Positions 56,075-64,000 of a stretch of 64,000 nt of DNA are shown here, in pieces. The translations under genes were made by a program, and so were the position numbers. The notes below the pieces were generated by a model. That model had not been told where the DNA came from, searched no databases, and saw nothing but the letters and a program-made list of their open reading frames with translations. Source of the DNA: Gnetum montanum (Eukaryota; Streptophyta; Gnetopsida; Gnetales; Gnetaceae). The DNA is taken from contig MNCI01014441.1 of NCBI GenBank assembly GCA_015680685.1, positions 678,124-742,123 of the forward strand, in the 5' to 3' direction. Position 1 is the stretch's first letter, and each line of letters opens with the position of its first letter.

Positions 56075-56750
56075 CAAAGGCCATTGGCCAATTGATTAAC
56101 TTGCATTGCTTTACACACAAAGATATTGGGTTCAAAACTTACTACAAGTATGCTAAGCATGCTAGCTTGGTATTATTCCAAGCATATTGAGTTGTTGTAC
56201 TCTAAAAATAAAAACTCATATTTGCAAATGAAAAGTGGCTCAAGTAATTAGCTAATTATCTAATTAGGCAATAGGTTGCTAGTTTGAGTCACACTTGAGG
56301 CATTCTTACATTCCTATATAATTGTTTTAAATTATCATATTGGCCATATGTCTTAGAGTATACTTATGGTCATTAGTTCAAGTCCCAATCCCCTTCCCAT
56401 CCATATCTCCTTCTCTTAGAAGAAAATAAAATAAAATACTAGGGAGTCAATGACCATATGGTTTTATGAGAGTGAGGTGTTAACCCAATGGTAAGACTTT
56501 TGATTTGGAAGTTCCAAGTTATGGGTTCAATTCTGGTAGGCAATGTTGACTTATAAAGTCCTAATGCGACTACATATCTTGGAGGGTAAATATTATTAAA
56601 AAAAAGTTTCAAGTAATGCACTCTAACTAGGTAAATAACATGTCAATAATAAGCCAAAAAATCTATTACATAGGTGAGAAGTTTTTAGTTCAAATTACAC
56701 TTGAGTTACCTTCAAAAGTCTTACCATTAGGCTAACACCTCATTGTTGGA
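56075..56750. repeat. Cluster of SINE-like fragments
   Basis: The best copy is 56470-56590 (+), with GTTAACCCAATGGTAAGAC and ATGGGTTCAATTC as box A and B matches. 56705-56750 is a minus-strand fragment of the same type. 56085-56150 (TTGGGTTCAAAAC) and 56235-56310 are weaker. No clean target duplications could be assigned. Confidence 0.5.
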
Positions 56751-57954
56751 TTGGTAAGTAGGGTGCAATAGAGTTGTTGGAACCCTAAAACAATTGTAAT
56801 CTATATACATCCCAGGATATATAGTCCAAGTAAAACTTTATTACTCAACATCACTAACCAAATATGAGATAAGTATTCAAAAACTATATATAATCAAATA
56901 AGTTTTGAGTTATGGTATTGGACCAACTATATATATATATATATTAAACATAAAAGTTTTGAGTTATGACATCTCCACACACCACTCAATCTAAACAACA
57001 AACCTAGAAATTAATGTGACTCATGATATTGTTTAAGAAGGTATAAGACATAATGAAATGATAAAATTTTGGATGTTTACTATGATATAAAAACATTAGG
57101 TAACAAGAGCTGAACTAGTCTAACAAAAGATAACTCAATACACCTAAGCTAATTTTTGAATGTCATTTAAATACATTCTTAGTTGTCTTGGATTTGTAAA
57201 GCTGTAAAAAAGGGGGACAGTTTAGGCCAGGTTCACCATCCGCAACTGTTGGGCCCGGGTTCTCTTTTTCATGTTACATAAGAAGTCGGATTTTTTATTT
57301 TTTATTTTAAAATTCTAGAGCCATTTGATCGGTTTTAAAAGAGCTGCTAAATATAAAGTATGCGTATATATGAAACTGAAATTTTACTTACTAAAATATA
57401 TGCGTAATAATATTAAAAAAAATTTAAGAGTATCTGATATTAAAGACGAGGGAATTTAAAGGGAAAATCTCACCGATTTTAGGGTAGGAAAAGGATCAGC
57501 CTTGCATTCATTTAAAATACTCTCAAAGGTTTTCACTCTTGCTAAAAAAAGGATTAGGCCTTGAGCTCAATTAAAAACATAGGCATAGATTTTTACTTCT
57601 TATTAATAGAAAGGAAAACTCTTTCTAAAGACAAAAGTTTACATCAATCAAAACAAATAGCAACATAAGCTAAAAGCTTTCAATCCTTGAATCTCTAAAA
57701 TAAAAAGAAATTAATAATGTAATAAATAAATAAATTATTCAGTTTTCATTAAGGATTTTTTTTGTGCTTAAAATTTTAGCATTTGAAGATCTCACATTTA
57801 ACCCGTAAACTCTTGAGGAAAGATCATAGTTTACTCAAAATTTTATTTACTTGGTTCATTGACTTCCCTTGAATGTATAGAACCAGTTTCAAGGCTCCTT
57901 TTACTTAAATTTTTTGAAAAAAATTTATAATAAAATTGAATCTGAGGCTATGTA
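56751..57954. other. AT-rich spacer with a (TA)n tract and a dispersed repeat
   Basis: (TA)n at about 56928-56945. 57484-57700 is similar to 49725-49870 and contains two successive related units. No gene seen. Confidence 0.45.
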
Positions 57955-58740
57955 CGATTCTGTTTGCTAACGTGTATTTAAATTCCGCAGAGTCGGTCAA
58001 TCCTGCAACGTTCATTCTCGTTTGGCGTCCGTTCCTAGTCACCCGGAGCCGCTTACAACAGCTAAAATGTCATGCATGATGCCAAAGCCCAACCTTAGCT
58101 TTGGTAATGATAAAAGCATTTTTTTGTTTCAACAAAGGAAAACGACTTCCATTATCGTTCTATGATGAACTGCCCTGTAGTTTGTTTTTGTCAATTCCCT
58201 GCTCCCATCACTTTCCTTTCTTTTATAAAGGTTGGTTCATTTTCCACGGTAGTTGTTTGGGAACTGTTTATGACTTTTTGTTTTCTTCAAGTCGGTAACA
58301 TGTTATAAATGATGTTTGCCCTAAGGATTTGACCCATGAAAAAAACATCTTCAATATGTTAGTTGCACAACTTTGAATACATTCAAGCCTTAGGAGAGAG
58401 ACGTTGAAACGCAATTTACTTAAGGAGAAATCAAATTTACTCTCCGTCATTTTCAAAAGCTTCAGTGTCATCAATAATGGTTTCGTGCATGACAGAGAGA
58501 GAGAAGTGATCTACTGGATGAGAATAAGGTATTTCAGCTTTAAAAAAGTATGAATGATAGAAGGGTGATCTCATTATGGGCCACTTCATCTTGAGCAGGT
58601 AGTATATTCTTTGTTTAACAGAGTATATTCTATTTGAGTGACGTTTTCGAAAACCAGAGCATAGTGGATGCAGCTAACCGAAAGTAGGGAAGAATGCTTG
58701 GCCCAGATACTCTGGAGTGTCATTTCACTGATGTGAGATT
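57955..58740. repeat. Second copy of the DGAT3 upstream region
   Basis: Collinear with 54720-55680 but not followed on its left by any DGAT3 coding sequence. Unlike 54789 it lacks a CACGTG at the equivalent place (GTCACCCGGAGCC). Confidence 0.7.
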
Positions 58741-58970
58741 ATCTTTTTATCTAAAATAGTACAGACCCTTTTGATGGATGAAGGGAGATACTTTTGCTTG
58801 GGTGGAGAGAGGTCGGTCCCAACTCAAAAGAACAATTATAAGAACACTTCGAAATATATAGGATACATAATATTTTAGAAAAATTATAAAGGAACATCAC
58901 ATATTTTGTATTTTCTATTTAAATATCTCTAGTTTAATGACATGGTTTTTTCTTAAATGCGTTCACCGTT

Positions 58971-59161
58971 GACTAGACTATAGGTAAAGTGTTGTTTTCA
59001 CTATAAATTGTTTAAGTAATGGAATTCCTTGATGCTACCTATTTTAGCCCATTAATTTAATGCGTCTAGACTAGACTATATGTAAAGAGTTGTTTTCACT
59101 ATACATTGTTTAAGTAATGGAATCCCTTGATGCTACATATTTGAGGCCATTAATGCAAGCA
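58971..59161. repeat. Imperfect tandem duplication, unit about 98 bp
   Basis: 58971-59068 and 59069-59161 share GACTAGACTATA.GTAAAG.G and TTGTTTAAGTAATGGAAT, with scattered changes. Confidence 0.8.
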
Positions 59162-60705
59162 TCATATCATTATGTTCTACAAAAGTGGGAAGTTATTTGC
59201 TTGTAGTTGACCAAAGCCATGCACAATCAACCAAACTAGATAATGAGCCGATGTCAAAAGACAATCTTTTTTCCCAAGTGATAAAGTAAATAAGTTGCTT
59301 ATCAGATTGAATTGTATCAATACTGGTTTGTACTGTTGAAGTTCACAACTTCAAGAAGTAAAGCAAGGATTCCACTTTGAAAGCATGTTTCTAAGGGGAT
59401 TCTCCTTAGTCTAATAGACTATGCACACTAGAAGTGGGAAGCACCCTTTCTAGATTAGAAGGCAATAGAGCTCGCTTGGGGATAGGTACCTTGTCTTGTT
59501 GAGAGTGGGAGTTTATCAAATGTTTGTTGGAATGTTTTTGATAACGCTTCCATGCATACATATGGTGATGACTATTTAAAGCATGCTTTGTCTAAGATGC
59601 TAGTTTGTGACTTCAATTTTTATGAGCACTTTTAGCATCATAACCCTACCACATCATTCTAATGAGAAGACAACTATTATGAAATATCCAAAAACAATGT
59701 TACTACACTTCTAAAAATAATTTCAATGGTTCATGCATAAAATCAATTTAAGATTGCTTAAGTACAACACCTATCATGAATGGATAAAAGATACAACTAC
59801 AAATAACTAGTTTGTGGGTTTCATTTAAAATTGTTTATGAGCATTTTTAGCATCATAGCCTCATTGAACATCACATTGTACTCATCAGAGGAACTATTAC
59901 CATACACTCAACAACACAGTTATCATCATTTTAAACACAATTTTAAGGATTAGTGCTTGAACTAAACTATAATACCCCTATTAATTATCTATAAAAAATC
60001 ATATGAATAAATATAGAAATGCTACAAAACCCTAAGGATTGGGATTTAACCTTGATTTATTAATTTAGGAACTTGTTATAACATGAATAAAAATTATCAA
60101 TTAGAAGTATAAATAAAGTAGAGCAACATGGTACAACAAAATTCACTACTTGCAAAAATAATTAAATTAAATTAAACTTAAAAAAAATTAGCACACTTGT
60201 ATAGTGTAGAAGTCAAAAAATTTCAACTAGTTGTATTATTAAAATTATGAAAAATGATGTTTCTAGTGACACTTGTTTTACCTCAATCAGACATTAGAAC
60301 TAAAGATATTCACATTTGAAGTTTACCAAATTAAATAATAATAATAATTTATAAACTATTAACATATAATGAAATAATATTATTGCTTTATTTGAACACA
60401 TAGTGTGCATTGAAATATAAAATGATCATTACAACATCATAAATGAAATGACAGAGACAAACCTTTCATATTATTAAAACTTTATTATTTATTCACAAAA
60501 TAGTTATATGACTTAAATATCCAAAGATGCAAAAGGCTTCTATTTTACAAAAATTATTTTTCAACTTTATAGGATCCATCTTATACAAAATTAATATACC
60601 ATTTGCTCCATGTCCTTCTTTTATTCATTGGCTTTTCTAGATTTTTTGCATTGAAATGCAAGAGTCAAAACTGCTCAAATAAGAAAGGTTATTTTATTTC
60701 CCTAT
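59162..60705. other. AT-rich spacer with an eroded direct repeat
   Basis: 59600-59790 and 59804-59985 both begin CTAGTTTGTG and contain TTTATGAGCA.TTTTAGCATCAT. No coding region recognised. Confidence 0.45.
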
Positions 60706-61601
60706 TGATGAGTCATGAGTAGACAAGCTATGTCGATGGGCATGCATTGATGCAACCCCATTGATGTATCCCCCTCGACATATGATTACATGCATTGATG
60801 CAAATGTGTTGATGCTAATGCTAGGTAAAGCCTATGTAAATGTGACCACCACCAGCATTTATGACATTCAAAGTTAGTAGCATAGCAAAGTCCTTGCAGT
60901 TTAGTTTCTCCAGTTTAGAATATTTTCCCTCTGAGTGCTTGCTATATGAATTAAAGAGATTGTATGGATCTTTATTCGAACGCCATGTAACTGAACGCAT
61001 TGGTGTGAATGACAATAAAGTTGAGATTTCTAATATTGATTGTAGCACTTAAATTAGTTTAATCTTTTCTATTTACATGTTACTTTTAATGCACTTTACT
61101 TTAATCATTTTAATTGGTTAATATACTTAATCATAAATACATAAGTACGACCACTTTGAGCATAACATATTACACTTGGTATCCTAGTAGTGGATATTTG
61201 GTATGCCCAGTAATGTCTACTTAGTAACCTAGTAGTGTTGATATGAGTTTGGGATGTGTATGGTAAGTGGGAATGACTACTTATGTTAGGATAGTTAGTC
61301 ACTAGATTAGCTAAGTAGTTACATAGTTAATTATTAAATCTTCATTTACTCATCTAGCCATTAGGATAAACAATATATATAAATACAAATAAAAATAAAC
61401 ATCATAAGCCTTAACTCAGATTTAACCATATGTACTAACAACATAAGTGTGAGTTAGGAAGACAACGATCATACAACTCCCTGCTTCATAGTTTAAGACT
61501 ATGGGCAAACTTAGGAACTAAAGTTCATGGAATTCAACTAGATCGCTGGTACATGCTTGTGATTCATATGGTTGGGCATAGGGGATACATGCTGCTCATC
61601 G
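60706..61601 (+). repeat. 5' LTR of element H
   Basis: 896 bp from TGATGAGTCA to GCTCATCG, the last base mutated from A. The promoter tract has GCATTGATGCA-type units, and the TATA box is decayed to TATGTAAATG near 60833. Confidence 0.78.
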
Positions 61602-61602
61602 T

Positions 61603-61620
61603 TGGCATTGTTGCTGGAGA
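61603..61620 (+). other. Primer binding site of element H
   Basis: TGGCATTGTTGCTGGAGA, 13 of 18 matches to the tRNA-Asp complement, differences all transitions. Confidence 0.7.
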
Positions 61621-61772
61621 TCTTAGTTAGCTAAGTGTGCTAATTAGTAGTAGACTATGAAATTATACAAAGACATTGTAAAGATAATAAAACAACAACA
61701 ACTACCATCTAATAAGGGAAAAATTTAAGAAATAATATATCAAAAGGCATATTGTTTTTATATACAACTAAT

Positions 61773-62642
61773 ATGGCTTCTTCTCACAGGGACAAATCTC
61801 CACCACACAGGATAATCCAATCAACAACAAAGCAGACCAAAAAGGCCCCAATAGCTCATTGTTGTATATGTTCATTTAGATCCTTATAAGTCATATTTCA
61901 CTTTCATCTTGCATCAAGATGAACAAATGCATTGGAGGGACATAGAAGGCAACATTGTGTTGCCTCCTGACTGATTTATTCTTACCATGCTGATAAAAAA
62001 TATCATTAGATTCGACATTGTTGCAGTCAATTCAGAATATGAGATCCAAGTCCACACTTACAGGGACTATCACCCTACAAATGCCCAAAAGAAAAAAGAC
62101 TAGTACATGGAAGCACGTTATGAGGCCTCTACGGGTAAAAGGATCCTAATGTAGTTTTCTTGTAGTAGCACAAAGAGGATGAGGATTTCTTTTCTAGCCA
62201 ATCCCCATACACAGATTCTCCTCCTTTCTTCAATGAGAAGACCCTTCACTAATGGTTACTATCAGCTTTGAACAACGTTGGTGATGGAAAGACAAGGTCT
62301 CAAGACCAAGGGGGCTTAAAGGACCAAAATCCTAGTCATTCATTTAAGGGTAAGGAGAATGATAAATAAAAGAATAAAGAAAAGTAAATAGATTAGGGTA
62401 GGGAATGAAGGACAAGGATTAGCAGGCATTGTTCTCCTTCTTTTTCACCCTCAACATTCCCTTCATCCTCAACCTCTGATAAAAGGAGTTGAGGCTAAGA
62501 TAAGAGGAGAAATAGTTGAGATTAGGATGAAGATGAACAACAGGATAGAGATGACTAATGGTCTAGCCAAGATGATCAAGATTGAAGATGGTGATAACCA
62601 TAAAGGAACGAGAAACATCATCAAGAAAGAATGCATAATAAA
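61773..62642 (+). pseudogene. Truncated Gag of element H
   Basis: The ATG at 61773 gives MASSHRDKSPP. The N-terminal domain shared with A and D is well preserved (FTFILHQDEQMHWRDIEGN), followed by YRDYHPTNAQKKKD and a stop. A charged spacer follows and is broken off by element G before the capsid-like domain. Confidence 0.7.
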
Positions 62643-63456
62643 TGATGGGACATGATATCGCATGGGCCGCGATATCGCATCCCCCGCGATATCGCGTACG
62701 CGATATCGTAGTCCACTGCAATGTCTATAAATAAGAAGCTCTCCCTTGTTTGATAATTAGAGTTTAGATTGTAGTGAAACTTTGGCAGTTTGATCCCTAC
62801 AGAGTTAGATTATTTTTCCAGTGTCTGCCCGCAGTGTGGTGAATGTAATTGTATGGCATTCTTTATTCGAGTGTGACGTACTTGGACACGCACATGACTG
62901 GCAATAAAGATCGAGATTACTTCATCATTGCAGCATTCACTTTGTTATTTATTTCTTTGTTTGTTTATTTAATTGTTATTTACTATTTTCTCTCTCACCC
63001 TTAAACTCCTAGAATGTAGAACGAGTACGACTTGATTACGAGCATTTAAGTGTGACTACTTGGTATCCTAGTGGCATACCTAGGATCTGCACTTGGTAAT
63101 CCCAGTGGTAGTTATGCACGAGGTCTAAGATGTGTATGGATGATCAAGGAATCGGCTGCTCGTCGCACTTAGGCTAGATTAGACTTTCTTACCTTTTCCT
63201 CCTAGCTTAGCTTAGTTAATATTATTTCCCACTGCCTTCAGGAGTAGCGTTAGAATTAGGAACACATCATACACCTCACTCTGGACTAAACCATATGTGA
63301 CAAAGCTAATAACTAGTCCAGGTGGGAAGACAACGAATTACGACCTAAGGTTAATGATCTAGGTGCCACAGCTAGTCCGTCTACGGAGTTCAACTAGATC
63401 ACGCGTGCTATGCTCATTTCGTATGGTTGAGTGTAGGGGTACCTCGCCACTCATCA
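62643..63456 (+). repeat. 5' LTR of element G
   Basis: 814 bp from TGATGGGACA (or TGATATCGC at 62653) to CCACTCATCA. TATAAATAAG at 62726-62735. Upstream are four near-perfect CGATATCG palindromes, including CGCGATATCGCG, the best preserved example of this promoter module. Confidence 0.82.
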
Positions 63457-63457
63457 T

Positions 63458-63475
63458 TGGCACTGTTGCTAGGGA
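63458..63475 (+). other. Primer binding site of element G
   Basis: TGGCACTGTTGCTAGGGA, 14 of 18 matches to the tRNA-Asp complement, differences all transitions. Confidence 0.75.
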
Positions 63476-63587
63476 CAATGCTAGTTATCTAGATTAGTTA
63501 TATCATACAAGGTCGTTGTAAAGAACTTAACGATATATCTCTTAGAAAGAAGTAATTATAAAAAGTCACATAAATTCACACACAACA

Positions 63588-64000
63588 ATGCCTCTCCTAC
63601 AAGAGCATGATAAGACCACACTTAGTCAGGAAGTTCATTGGAGAACCAATGAACTATATGATAATGAAGATTGGAGTATACAACCTGAAGTGGGAGTTTC
63701 TTATAAACATGAACAAAAACAACGTCATCACAACACACGAAAGCATAACTTACCCGATGACGATGAACCCCCATTGGCCACTATAAGCCTAATGCAAATA
63801 CAAGAGGCTGTTTGAATCTCACGTAGGCATCGTAAAGAGAGCCATCTACCCAGGCTCGATTTAAACAACTTTCCTAAATTTTCAGGAGGCTATGACTTAG
63901 ATCCGCATCAACATTTACTAGCCTTCTACGATGCCTGCACATGGAATAACATTGATAATAGTTGGCAAAAACTGAAGCTCTTTCCTATGACACTCGTTGA
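63588..64000 (+). pseudogene. Gag of element G (5' part)
   Basis: The ATG at 63588 gives MPLLQEHDKTTLSQEVHWRT and 75 open codons with the same short form of the basic region as E (HHNTRKHNLPDDDEPP). After one stop (IQEAV, then stop) the capsid-like domain begins: LPRLDLNNFPKFSGGYDLDP, WNNIDNSWQKLKLFPMTL. It continues beyond the window. A single stop in this stretch suggests a fairly young copy. Confidence 0.75.

Larger units (their letters stand above)
60706..62642 (+). mobile_element. Element H: 5' part of an A-type retrotransposon, interrupted by G
   Basis: LTR 60706-61601, primer site 61603-61620, and a decayed gag from 61773 that is cut at 62642 by the LTR of G. The remainder would lie beyond the window. 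Same orientation as G. Confidence 0.78.
62643..64000 (+). mobile_element. Element G: 5' part of a C/E-type retrotransposon, runs off the window
   Basis: LTR 62643-63456, primer site, leader and gag start are all present and similar to E. It is inserted in element H. The 3' part is not in the window. Confidence 0.82.

Noticed and set aside
62650-62720. CRISPR-like or satellite array from repeated GATATCG units
   Set aside because: Units are palindromic, irregularly spaced and confined to LTR promoters. There are no uniform spacers and no cas genes.

Overview
The window looks like plant nuclear DNA from a large, repeat-rich genome. It is AT-rich and crowded with old, mutually nested Ty3/gypsy LTR retrotransposons, tRNA-derived SINE-like repeats and a LINE scrap. 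It holds one convincing host gene with plant-style GT/AG introns. A seed plant is likely and a gymnosperm is possible, but the sequence alone does not fix the species. No prokaryotic, organellar or CRISPR features were seen. There is one 386-base run of N (47334-47719), plus two single Ns (9647 and 9742) that bracket a probable mis-assembly.

Host genes: a three-exon gene on the minus strand (54170-52199) encodes a DGAT3-like protein, the soluble diacylglycerol acyltransferase with a C-terminal thioredoxin-like [2Fe-2S] domain. It has a TATA box, several ACGT/G-box elements upstream and a purine-rich 5' leader. A second copy on the same strand (18810-16560) keeps exons 1 and 2 and their splice sites. 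Its exon 3 is frameshifted and has lost nearly all cluster-binding cysteines. A third trace, only the distal upstream region, lies at 57955-58740. The two gene copies are separated by about 33 kb that is mostly retrotransposon.

Layout: 1-13370 is element B (minus, gag only, cut by the window edge) with element A (gag plus protease, 5129-12200, TSD ATAAT) nested beside its 5' LTR. 13371-16300 holds fragment F and a SINE. 16560-18960 is the DGAT3 pseudogene. 19618-28692 is element C (minus, TSD ACGAT/ATGAT). 28737-40534 is composite D (plus), the only stretch with gag-protease-RT-RNase H-integrase. 40712-41601 is a solo LTR. 42341-47912 is element E (minus). 47913-51170 holds LINE and SINE scraps and an LTR fragment. 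51171-55700 is the DGAT3 locus. 55700-60705 is low-complexity and duplicated sequence. 60706-64000 is element H interrupted by element G (both plus).

The retrotransposons form one extended family. They have LTRs of about 0.8-1.1 kb ending TGATGA...TCATCA, a tRNA-Asp-type primer binding site and a related Gag. They share a noncoding linker edged by extra polypurine tracts. Several also carry a large additional ORF (ORF2, about 930 codons in C) between gag or pol and the 3' LTR. ORF2 has a globular N-terminal part, a long coiled coil and a conserved C-terminus. It occurs both downstream of pol (D) and in elements lacking pol (C, E, fragment F). This ORF2 family and its repeated polypurine boundaries are the most unusual signal here.
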